64,000 nucleotides of DNA, from contig CM064495.1 of the NCBI GenBank assembly GCA_032716605.1, positions 40,757,903-40,821,902 on the forward strand, given 5' to 3'. Source of the DNA: Paralithodes platypus. Lineage: Eukaryota; Arthropoda; Malacostraca; Decapoda; Lithodidae. The translations under genes were made by a program, and so were the position numbers. The stretch's first letter is position 1. Each line of letters starts with the position of its first letter. Positions 54,700 to 64,000 of this stretch are shown piece after piece. The notes beneath the pieces were generated by a model. That model did no database searches and was not told where the DNA came from. It saw only the letters and a program-made list of their open reading frames with translations.

Positions 54700-55215
54700 C
54701 TCTTTCATTATTGTCTGGCAAATTATTAGACGATTTTATTGATAGTAAGGAATTATCAATGGGAGTCGAAGGGTTAAGGGGAGATTTCCACTTGAGTTTT
54801 TTTTTTTCTGGACCCCTTTCTCCCTCATGTTTAGCCCCATTGCTTTTGAGATTTTAAGGCGTTCGCCCTAGAAGTTTGGACATTTTAAGACATTTTGCCC
54901 CATTTCTGTCAATTTTAAGACCTTTCGTGCCATTTAGGTGTCGATTTTTTCCTGGCGAGCGATAGCGAGCCTGTAATTTAAGAGCAACCGGCCTCCGGCC
55001 GGGAAATTTTTCTACTGAAAAATGTACAAATTTATCTTGAAAGGGGGTCTAGGGGGTGTAATTTTAAGCTTGATGAAAACGTAGGAACAAACTAAATACC
55101 TCCCCTTAATTGAGATCGTTCTTTACCCCTTATTTTACTAGAAGTCTTACTAAGTTGTATACCATCGTTTAGTAATAGCCAGAATAAAAGGAAGAGTCAC
55201 GTCCCTCGAATACTG
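54700..55215. mobile_element. CCC-family element G5 with nested TTAA copy 23
   Basis: Left part (CAAATTATTAGACGATTTTA) and right part (TTGAGATCGTTCTTTACCCC, GTTTAGTAATAGCCAG) are the two halves of one CCC element separated by TTAA copy 23. G2 shows the uninterrupted GAGGGTTGATTGAGATAG. The outer termini are worn. Confidence 0.78.
54774..55109 (-). mobile_element. TTAA-A element, copy 23 (nested in G5)
   Basis: TTAAGGGGAGATTTCCACTTG-type start to ACCTCCCCTTAA, GC hairpin CCGGCC-TCC-GGCCGG, hairpin 1 with one mismatch. Very similar to copy 16. Confidence 0.95.
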
Positions 55216-55224
55216 GAGTGATTC

Positions 55225-56062
55225 GATACAAGGGTGACAGTAAATAAACAAACGAGGGATTTAAAACAAGGGTGACAGTAAATAAACAAACGAGGGAATC
55301 AAAACAAGGGTGAAAGTAAATAAACAAACAAGGGAATCAAAACAAGGGTGAAAGTAAATAAACAAACAAGGGAATCAAAACAATGGTGAAATCAAATACA
55401 CAAACAAGGGATTTAAAACAAGCGTCAAACTAAATAAACAAACAAGATTAAAAACAAGGATGAAAGTAAATAACCAAACAAGGGATTCAAAACAAGGGTG
55501 ACAGTAAATACACAAACAAGGGAATCAAAACAAGGGTGAAAGATAAACAAACGAGGGAATCAAAACAAGGGAGAAAGTAAATAAACAAACAAGCGAATGA
55601 AAACAAGGATGAAATATAAACAAACGAGGGAATCAAAACAAGGATGAAAGCAAATATACAAACAAGGGAATAAAAACAAGGATGAAATATAAACAAACAA
55701 GGGAATAAAAAAAAGGGAGAAAGCAAATAAACAAACAAGGGAATCAAAACAAGGGTGAAAGTAAATGAACAAACAAGGGAATCAAAACAAGGATGAAATA
55801 TAAACAAACGAGGGAATCAAAACAAGGATGAAATATAAACAAACAAGGGAATCAAAACAAGGGTGAAATATAAACAAACGAGGGAATCAAAACAAGGGTG
55901 AAAGCAAATAAACAAACAAGGGAATCAAAACAAGTGTGAAAGCAAATAAACAAACAAGGGAATCAAAACAAGGGTGAACAGTAAATAAACAAACAAGAGT
56001 GAAAGTAAATATACAAACAAGGGATTCAAAACAAGGCTGAAAGTAAAGAAACAAACTGCATC
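55225..56062. repeat. Degenerate minisatellite (AAACAAGGGTGAAAG...)
   Basis: About 22 units of 30-40 bp built from AAACAAGGGTGAAAGTAAAT, AAACAAACAAGGG and AATC. Unit lengths vary, so frames are mixed. The Phe/Leu-rich minus-strand frames are artefacts. Confidence 0.93.
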
Positions 56063-56175
56063 AAACCCTAAACACGAAAACAACAACTTTATTTTATTAG
56101 GAACTCGTGTTCCCATTATTTAGCCCGCCAATAAACTAGACAATCTCGATAATGATACAAACCTTTTTCCAGAAT

Positions 56176-56540
56176 TTAAGGGGAGGCTGGCCGTTTGTTT
56201 GGTCTATTAATTCATTTATTCCTATATGTTTTTAGTTTCCTCCCTAGACCTCCATCAAGCTTAGAAAAATACCCCCCTTCAAGATAAATTTGTACATTTT
56301 TCGGTAGAAAAATGTCCCGGCCGAAGGCCGATTCCTCTTAAAAATTGCAAGCTCGCTTTCGCTCGCCAGGAAATAATCGATACCTAAATGGCACGAAAGG
56401 TCTTAAAATTGACAAACGAAATGGGGCGAAAGGTGTTAAAATCGCCAAACTAATGGGCCGAACGTCTTATAATCTCAAAAGTAGTGGGGCTAAAACATTA
56501 GGAAGAAGGGGGTCCAGAAAAACGGTCTTCCTCCCCTTAA
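56176..56540 (+). mobile_element. TTAA-B element, copy 24
   Basis: Complete, 365 bp: TTAAGGGGAGGCTGGCCG to GTCTTCCTCCCCTTAA. CCTCCCTAGACCTCCATCAA, hairpin 1 intact, GC hairpin CCGGCC-GAA-GGCCGA, three clear subrepeats. Good subtype-B reference. Confidence 0.95.
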
Positions 56541-57030
<490 letters not shown>

Positions 57031-58090
57031 ATAATGATGACGATGGGGGGAGATGAAAGAGAGAGAAAGGGGGGGGGGGGGGAAAGGGGGGCAGTCCAGA
57101 GCCATCTTTAGGGAGCACCTTGTTAACCTCTTTACACCGCCGAAAGCCATACTGTCGTCCTTGGGATATACAGTAGGTTAAAAGATATATATGTGAGCTG
57201 AAATAAATATATATAAAGTTAGTCGTTGAAAATAGGTGCATGCTCTGTTCTTGGTGCTGGGCCCATTAATCTAGGCAGCTAGAATTCCTTGCCATGTGTA
57301 GGAGGCAGATTTTCAATGGCCTATATGCTTCTCTGCATTGGCGGTCGCGTATAGATCGTCACTGGACTGTAGGAAGACGATGATTCAGCAAAGAGTAACT
57401 TGGTGATACAGAGACAGTAGCTGATCTGTGTTGATGGAGATCAGGGAGGCATCATCACCAGACTTAGCTTGCCGCAACTTCCTAAGGCTCATAATGCTTT
57501 CTCTGTGTGTGACATGACAGTGCTGGTAGGTGACACTGCAGTGCTAGTTGGTGAGAAAGTGAGCCTGTCAGTGGGTGACATGAAATCTGGGGGCCCTACT
57601 TGCCAGGGCCTTGGTTAAGGGTTCTCTTTAGAATATAAAGTACAGAAAAGGCTATTGCTTACTGTTTTATGTAGTACTCATGGCAATTCACCATGAGTCA
57701 GAGTCCTCGGCTAGCAAGTTGTGGGCGAGAGGGTTGGCTGCACACATATGTAGCAGGAAGCTTAAATGCCTTTGTGGCCCGAAAGTGCATGCAGGCTGGA
57801 GGTCAGTTGGTGATCTCCCCGGTTCCTTTTTTTCAATTGTTAAGGCTAAGATGTTGTATCTTTATTCTATTGCATAATAGGCGCCACCTATGCAGCCATA
57901 ATTAACCTTTTAATAATATAAGTATTATTAGAATATTGATATTGCTAATAGTAATTTTTTATGTAGTTTACGGCTGGATACGATATTAATCTGCTGCTGA
58001 ATTTAGCTAGATGTTTACATTTGCAAATCATAATTTGTTCTGCTCATAATGGAAGTACAGTGCTGAAACTCAAACAGAACACAGTATGAA
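57031..58090. other. Unassigned single-copy stretch, about 1 kb
   Basis: Apart from a GA/G-run (57055-57080) this is complex sequence without the window's repeat families. GTGACATGACAGTGCTGG and GTGACACTGCAGTGCTAG (57509 and 57530) are a small degenerate duplication. Frames up to 70 codons have no motifs. Confidence 0.45.
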
Positions 58091-59176
58091 GGTCGTTGCA
58101 CACTGACACGAAAGCCCCTCCAGGCAAGTTCCCGACTCGAAATTTCAGACTGATACGGCGAATCCGCAACATAATCGTGGATATCGGGAATTAGCCGTGG
58201 GTGACTCTTACGGTCCAAGCGACGTATCAGGGGGTCGATACGAGATTTTGAGCTGTTTAAAAGTTAGTGGGAATCCCCGTCAACTGTAAAAAATCGTCTG
58301 AATCTGGTCTCCATCACGAACTCGCCGTATCACAATCGTGTGGTCCGTATCAAAGACGTATGGTCCGTATCAAAGCCGTATGGCCCGTATCAACGTCGTC
58401 TGGTGCGTAAGCCTGCCGTGCGGACCGTATCTTTTCTGTGCGGAAAATTGGCAACGGTCGAGTTGGCAACCGTGCGTCTAGCCTCAATCCGGTTGCACGT
58501 CTCACGGCGTCGATACGATTCTTCTGAGTTGTATCGCAGTCTTTTGGGTCGTATTTTAGTATTTTATCCGTGGTGTTTTGTTTTGTTGTTTTTTTCTATG
58601 TGAATGAGGGAGACAAGAGGCATAACTGTCTGCAGTGAGTGCCTCCCCCAGATTTGAAAGAGTGACAGGGCCAAAATCAAGGGACGTTTGAGATAAAATG
58701 CCTGGACACACGGAGTTTGAAGCAATTTAAGTCATAGGAAGAGGGAAAGACTGATTCTAGGAGAGAGTTCCAAAGCTCAGCAGTTGAATAGAAGAAAGTC
58801 AGAGAATAGCATTTCACTCTTGGGATGGAGAGTTGCACATAGTAGGGGTGGGATTGTGTTGCAAGGCGGGTACTCCGTACCCTACGTAGAGGAGGTGGTA
58901 TACACTGGGAAAGCTCCGAGGAACACTGATTATTGTAGTAGCGATAGACTAGTCATGTACCCTTTGCACGACTTTTCCTATCTTCTTCGTTAATTCGTTT
59001 CTCCACCGTATCGGCATCGCTAGAGTCTTATCAAGTCGTGCGGAAGAGATACGACTCTAACGATGCCAGCCATTTTCGCCACGATCTCTAGTAAATTCGG
59101 CAAGACACAGGATTTGTATGTGTCGTGGGTGTTTGTGCCAGTCTTGAAGGGGCTGTCGTGTCAGTGTGCAACGACC
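58091..59176. mobile_element. Non-autonomous DNA transposon with 29-bp TIRs
   Basis: Left end GGTCGTTGCACACTGACACG... (58091-58119) and right end ...CGTGTCAGTGTGCAACGACC (59148-59176) pair at 28 of 29 positions. The interior is CpG-rich and carries a GGTCCGTATCAAAG repeat (about 58338-58440, four to five units of about 20 bp). A J-LINE 3' end (58592-58845) is nested inside. No transposase is encoded; the TSD is not clear. Confidence 0.82.
58592..58845 (-). pseudogene. LINE family J, 3' end, copy J2 (nested)
   Basis: Same block as J1: the minus-strand frame ends at a TGA (58677-58679) after an AELWNSL-like C-terminus with extra substitutions, then about 80 bases of UTR and an A-rich tail (T-run at 58588-58594 on plus). 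It lies inside the TIR element, so it inserted after that element. Confidence 0.72.
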
Positions 59177-59183
59177 ATAAGGT

Positions 59184-59613
59184 TTAACCCTTTCGCTGCG
59201 GGTGATGTTCTGGAACGTCCTGGCAAGTTACAGCAATTTCCAGGCTATAAAAGCCTGTAAAAACCGTAAAAATCGAGTGTCAGTGGGCGGGAGCGTGAGG
59301 GGCCCACCTCCGACCCTCAGAGCAGCGAGCGGCTCACTGAGGTAGACTGTGTCTCGCGCGGGTTTCTCTCTGTCTCTCACAACAGTGTAGCCAAGCGAGC
59401 GAGTGTTACCAAATAGCGGGTTTCCCGCGTTTCACTGGCACCGCTACGGGTGAACCAGACCACGTACGGGGCCCGTTCTGGTCTCATTTTGAAGCTATTT
59501 TCGCCTAGTTTTCGGCAAAATACAGTTCATTTAATGCAGATGCTTGATTTATAATTCAGGAGTGCCTGAATATGCCCTAAATAGCCCAAAACACCCCACA
59601 GAGAAAGGGTTAA
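59184..59613. mobile_element. TTAACCC-ended element H, 430 bp
   Basis: TTAACCCTTTCGCTGCGGG on the left and CACAGAGAAAGGGTTAA on the right, with about 12 bp of inverted match beside TTAA. The interior is GC-rich and unlike the F and G bodies, so it is a separate family with piggyBac-like ends. No coding sequence. Confidence 0.75.
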
Positions 59614-59786
59614 GGCAAAGCATGTAGAATATAACACATGCTGGAAGTCACACTATAGAAGGTTTTGATCCCCTACCCTGCCCCCTCCAAACAAGGCCCC
59701 CCCATCCCCCCCACCCCACAGATCTGGAGCTAATGAGCTTTCTGTTAATGAAGGAAGCCCAGCCAACCCGGAGAGGAGCAGCAGCG

Positions 59787-59827
<41 letters not shown>

Positions 59828-60046
59828 GAAGCTCACTGTTACCCCGACCCTCTCACCTCCACCATAGCAGTTTTAGGGGTCAGGAATGGAAATCATGTAG
59901 CTTAGTTTAGCTTAACCCTTTCGGTTACTAGGTATCTCTTTTCACTTTACCCTTTTTGTAACAATTTGTTTTTGTTTTGTACCTTTCCAGTTATAGGGTG
60001 TGTTATAGATTATGTTCTTGCTATCATTACAGTATATTAAGGAAGG

Positions 60047-60078
<32 letters not shown>

Positions 60079-60650
60079 TTTTGAGCTCTCAGTTACCTCC
60101 GCCACCTCCCGACATGTCAGTTGTTAAGGGTCGTGAATATAATATAAGAAGTTTATTATCTTATATTTGCAATGATATCAAGATAATGTTGTAATTGCTA
60201 TGCTATTCATTGTTTGAGGGGATTTATAGTTTGTTTTCCCAGTTCATGTCAGCCGCTCAACCCGCTTGGCATAATTTGACAGTTGAGCTCCTTTAACCAC
60301 TTAGAGCAACATGAGCCCATCCCAAGTATTCCAATTTTGTGTGGAGACAGGGAAGGGAGGGTGAGAAGGGTTGGGAGTCGGGGCGGACAACTCAGGACCG
60401 AAGTGTTTGTTGATTTGCTATGCTTGATTTTCTTGTTCATAGCATTATCTACGCCTACTACAGTTTCAGCAGAGATTATATGATTGTTGTTGTCTCTGTT
60501 GGCCTTCTTGTTTCTCTGTCTGCCAGCCTGCCTACAGCATTTTGTTAGTATGATTTTGCAGAAGTTTAGAGCATATTTGTACGAATGTTGTTAAAACAAG
60601 AAAAATTGGGGAAGGTGCCAGAGTACATACATACATATATATAAAAAAAA
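59614..60650. other. Unassigned DNA with (ATT)n and poly-T
   Basis: ATT array at 59789-59826 and T-run at 60063-60082. No gene or known repeat was recognised in the remaining sequence. Confidence 0.45.
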
Positions 60651-60654
60651 AAAT

Positions 60655-60905
60655 CTATGTGAGTGAGGGAGGCAAAAGGCAGAACTGTCTATAGCGAGTG
60701 CCTCCCCCATAGTTGAAAGAGTGACAGGGCCAAAATCAAGGGACGTTCGAGCCAAAATGCCTGGACACACGGAGTTTGAAGCAATTTATGTCATAGGAAG
60801 AGGGAAAGACTGGTTCTGGGAGAGAGTTCCAGAGCTCAGCTGTTGAGTAGAAGAAAGTTTGAGAGTAACGTTTCACTTTTGGGTTGGAGAGTTGTACAGA
60901 GTAGT
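60655..60905 (-). pseudogene. LINE family J, 3' end, copy J3
   Basis: The minus-strand frame reads VKRYSQTFFYSTAELWNSL, then PVFPSSYDINCFKLRVSRHF, and ends at a TGA (60736-60738). The UTR runs to 60655 beside an A-run (plus strand). Substitutions relative to J1 (E to P, L to I) leave the frame open. Confidence 0.77.
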
Positions 60906-61163
60906 ACAGAGACATCGTTTAACTTATATAGTACGTTCCTTTGCTATTTTAATTTCCTAAAGATAAACAAAAATAATTATATAAACAAAATATAATATAA
61001 AACAATGCCAGTTGTTGAATATTGAGTGTCTCTGTACTACGCTAAACATTGAATTAATACATCTTGAAGTATTACTCGAGTTATTTATTTATTTATTTTT
61101 TGTATGTCCGACTCGTGAGATTGAACGCTTTACTGGGGGCCATCCTATTTTACGAGCACGCCA

Positions 61164-61164
<1 letters not shown>
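60906..61164. other. No gene recognised
   Basis: AT-rich sequence before the CT array. It is the only non-repetitive part of two long frames (61012 and 61064 onwards). Confidence 0.45.
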
Positions 61165-61235
<71 letters not shown>

Positions 61236-62105
61236 ACATTCACATTTATCTATTCCCCTCGAGTTCCATTTCCTTCATCTTATTTTCATCCATCTATCAC
61301 ATTTCCTCTTCCTCTTCCTGTTTTCCCTCATTTTCTTATTTATCTTTCTCCTTCTCCTCTCTCTCCTCTTTCCTTTCCTTCTCCTGTCTCTCCTCTTTCC
61401 TTTCCTTCTCCTCTCTCTCCTCCTTCCTTTCCTTCTCCTCTCTTTCTCCTCCTTCCTTTCCTTCTCTTCTCTTTCCCCTCCTTCCTTTCCTTCTCCTCTC
61501 TTTCTCCTTCCTTTCCTTCGCCTCTCTCTCCTCCTTCCTTTTCTTCTCCTCTATCTCCTCCTTCCTTTCCTTCTCCTCTCTCTCCTCCTTCCTTTCCTTC
61601 TCCTCTCTCCTTCCTTTCCTTCTCTTCTCTCTCCTCCTTCCTTTCCTCTCCTCTCTCTCCTCCTTCCTTTCCTCCTCGTCTACCTTCTCTCTTCCTTCCT
61701 TTCCTTCTCTTCTCTCTCTCCTTCCTTTCCTTCTCCTCTCTTTCTCCTCCTTCCTTTCCTTCTCCTCTCTCTCCTCCTTCCTTTCCTTCTCCTTTCTCTC
61801 TTCCTTCCTTTCCTTCTCTTCTCTCTCCTCCTTCCTTTCCTTCTCCTCTCTTTCTCCTCCTTCCTTTCCTTCTCCTCTCTTTCTCCTCCTTCCTTTCGTT
61901 CTCCTCTCTTTCTCCTCCTTCATTTCCTTCTACTCTCTTTCTCCTTCCTTTCCTTCTCCTCTCTCTCCTCCTTCCTTTCCTTCTCCTCTCTCTCCTCCTT
62001 CCTTTCCTTCTCCTCTCTCTCCTCCTTCCTTTCCTTCTCCTCTCTCTCCTCCTTCCTTTCCTTCTCCTCTCTCTCCTCCTTCCTTTCCTTCTCCTCTATC
62101 TCTAC
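61165..62105. repeat. (CT)n and about 29-bp polypyrimidine minisatellite
   Basis: CT array (61165-61232), short transition, then about 26 units of CTCCTTCCTTTCCTTCTCC plus TCTCT-type filler (61340-62105). Strand-asymmetric, all C/T. The 352- and 373-codon plus frames and the Glu/Arg/Lys-rich minus frame are artefacts. Confidence 0.95.
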
Positions 62106-62133
62106 CTTCCCCTCCTTCATGATAAACCAATAA

Positions 62134-62507
62134 TTAAGCGGAGTCACCGAATTTTTTCATCTTTCTCTCCTTTTCTCTCTTTCCCTGGCTTATATCCATT
62201 CGGCCCCATTCAGCCAACTGTTTAAGACGTTTAACCCCATCCAGGTGTCGATTTCTTCCTGGCGAGCGATAGCGAGCCAGCATTGTATGGAGAAATCCGG
62301 CTTCGCCGGACACAATTTTCTATCGAAAAATGTACAAATTTAGCTTGCTGTCAAAAACAAAAATATATACTGTATATGCTGGCTCGCTACCGCTCGCCAG
62401 GAAAATATTGACACCTGGATTTGGGTAAACGTCTTAAAACAGTAGGCTGAATGGGGCCGAATGGATACAAGCCAAAGAGAGGGAGAGAGAGAGGTGGGCC
62501 CCACTAA
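62134..62507. mobile_element. TTAA-C foldback element, copy 25
   Basis: TTAAGCGGAGTCACCG to GTGGGCCCCACTAAC (right TTAA lost). Inverted halves, TCCGGC-TTC-GCCGGA hairpin and hairpin 1 variants are present. Confidence 0.88.
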
Positions 62508-62572
62508 CCTTATTCCCCTCGTTAGCGATAATGGCCAGCCCTCTCTACACCTTTGTTTATCACCATAATGAT

Positions 62573-63158
62573 CCCAACACAGCCCACTACTAACATAGAC
62601 TGTATCTTACACACCAGTACCGGTACAGTGCCACCTGGTGCCAATATTGTGACCACCATACCGGTCAGAGCCTTCCCTGGACAGTACTGATATTATGGTG
62701 CTAGACCCTCCCTATGGGTCCCAACACAGCCCACTACTAACATAGACTGTATCTTACACACCAGTACCGGTACAGTGCCACCTGGTGCCAATATTGTGAG
62801 CACCATACCGGTCAGAGCCTTCCCTGGACAGTACTGATATTATGGTGCTAGACCCTCCCCATGGGTCCCAACACAGCCCACTACTAACATAGACTGTATC
62901 TTACACACCAGTACCGGTACAGTGCCACCTGGTGCCAATATTGTGACCACCATACCGGTCAGAGCCTTTCCTGGACAGTACTGATATTATGGTGCTAGAC
63001 CCTCCCCATGGGTCCCAACACAGCCCACTACTAACATAGACTGTATCTTACACACCAGTACCGGTACAGTGCCACCTGGTGCCAATATTGTGACCACCAT
63101 TCCGGTCAGAGCCTTCCCTGGGCAGTACTGATATTATGGTGCTAGACCCTCCCCATGT
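62573..63158. repeat. 147-bp tandem repeat, 4 copies
   Basis: Four near-identical units starting at 62573, 62720, 62867 and 63014 (CCCAACACAGCCCACTAC). They contain CAGTACCGGTACAGTG and CCATACCGGTCAG. Only a few substitutions separate units, so the array is young. No open frame of note. Confidence 0.96.
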
Positions 63159-63270
63159 TCAAACCCGTCATAATCTTCAAGGGGTTAATATGAAGCAGCG
63201 ATGTAATATTTCCTTGGCTGTAATACTGTCAGGAGAAATCGACTGCTTGGTGGTCAATATATTCGCCTGA
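63159..63270. other. Right end of a CCC-family (G) element, then spacer
   Basis: ACCCGTCATAATCTTCAAGGGG followed by TTAA (to 63188) is the right terminus of a G-type CCC element. The left part is not present, probably replaced by the 147-bp array. Confidence 0.65.
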
Positions 63271-63635
63271 TTAAGGGAGGTGACCTGTTTTTGTTCTGTC
63301 CTTTTCTATCTTTCTCTGGCTTGTATCCATTTGGCCCCATTCAGCCTACTGTTTTAAGATGTTTATCCCCATCCAGGTGTCAATTTTTTACAGGTGAGCG
63401 GTAGCGAGCCAGCATATTTTTTATTTTTGTTTGACAGCGGGCTAAATTTGTACATTTTTCGATAGAAAAATTTCTCCGGCGAAGCCGGATTTCTTCATAT
63501 AATGCTGGCTCGCTATCGCTCGCCAGGAAGAAATCGACACCTAGATGGGGATAAACGTCTTAAAATAGTTGGCTGAATGGGGTCGAATGGATACAAGCCA
63601 GAGAAAGAGATAAAAGGACTTAGCTCTTCCCTTAA
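63271..63635. mobile_element. TTAA-C foldback element, copy 26
   Basis: TTAAGGGAGGTGACCTG to TAGCTCTTCCCTTAA, close to copy 10. TCCGGC-GAA-GCCGGA hairpin intact. Its right TTAA is simultaneously the left TTAA of copy 27. Confidence 0.93.
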
Positions 63636-64000
63636 GGGAAGATGGGTTGTTTTTCTGTTCCCCTTTCTCCCTTGTGTTAAGCCCTATTTTGGGGGGGAGA
63701 TTATAAGACGTTTGGTCCATTAGTTTGGCAATTTTATCACCTTTCGCCCCATTTCGTTGTCAATTTTAAGACCTTTCGTGCCATTTAGGTGTCGATTATT
63801 TCCTGGCGAGCGATAGCGAGTCTGTAATTTTAAGAGTAACCGACGTTTGGCCGGAACATTTTTCTACCGAAAAATGTACAAATTGATATTGAAGGGGGGT
63901 ATAGGGGGGTGTTTTTCTAAGCTTGATGGAGGTCTAGCGAGGAAACTAAGAAATAAAGGAATACATGACTTAATAGGCCAAAACAACGGCTCTTCTCCCC
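63632..64000 (-). mobile_element. TTAA-B element, copy 27 (cut by window end)
   Basis: TTAAGGGAAGATGGGTTG to GGCTCTTCTCCCC at the last base; the expected TTAA would lie just outside. GC hairpin is damaged (CCGACG-TTT-GGCCGG); hairpin 1 and mirror repeat are recognisable. Confidence 0.92.

Noticed and set aside
61012..62133. Long Ser/Leu/Phe-rich plus frames and Glu/Arg/Lys-rich minus frames
   Set aside because: They are translations of a CT array and a pyrimidine minisatellite; every phase is open because the strand lacks purines.

Overview
The window looks like repeat-dense, gene-poor nuclear DNA of an invertebrate animal. An arthropod, possibly a decapod crustacean, is my best inference; no host gene is present to confirm it. 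Support comes from non-LTR retrotransposons with an esterase-bearing ORF1 and an APE-type endonuclease/reverse transcriptase ORF2, a Penelope-like fragment, tRNA-derived SINE heads, many short TTAA-flanked elements and very abundant di-, tri- and tetranucleotide arrays. I found no intact host protein gene, rRNA, CRISPR array or bacterial feature. The only long non-repetitive reading frames belong to retrotransposons.

Three groups of mobile DNA dominate. (1) One CR1/L2-like LINE family has four copies: 15481-17619 (+), 24463-27970 (+, longest), 46357-46970 (+, decayed) and 50364-52838 (-). Each is 5'-truncated and each lies inside a microsatellite, with the same repeat type on both sides. A second LINE family survives as 3' ends on the minus strand at 22020, 58592 and 60655. 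(2) A supergroup of about 28 short elements (here TTAA-A, -B and -C) begins TTAAGGGG and ends CCCCTTAA. These share a structured core of two hairpins and a mirror repeat, and make up roughly an eighth of the window. (3) A second TTAA-flanked group begins TTAACCC and ends GGGTTAA (here CCC family). The first group is repeatedly nested in the second, and the window itself holds matching empty sites, so the TTAA target duplication can be read directly.

Layout: 1-9 kb holds tandem arrays, a SINE and the first nest (CCC element with an inserted TTAA element and a 20-bp array). 9-15 kb holds TTAA elements, one containing a 22-bp array, and a CpG-rich single-copy stretch. 15-28 kb holds LINE copies 1 and 2 among TTAA elements. 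28-36 kb is a dense nest of TTAA, CCC and TATCACACGAG elements plus 74-bp and 41-bp arrays. 37.5-38.5 kb holds a tRNA-like hairpin and a head-to-head Penelope-like pair. 40-45 kb is minisatellite-rich. 46-53 kb holds LINE copies 3 and 4. 53-56 kb holds a 36-bp array and another nest. 58-59.2 kb is a 1.1-kb element with terminal inverted repeats. 61-64 kb holds a pyrimidine array, four 147-bp repeats and three more TTAA elements.

There is no operon or pathway here; the shared logic is targeting. One LINE family sits only in simple repeats, the TTAA elements sit in each other, and at least three new minisatellites have grown inside short elements.
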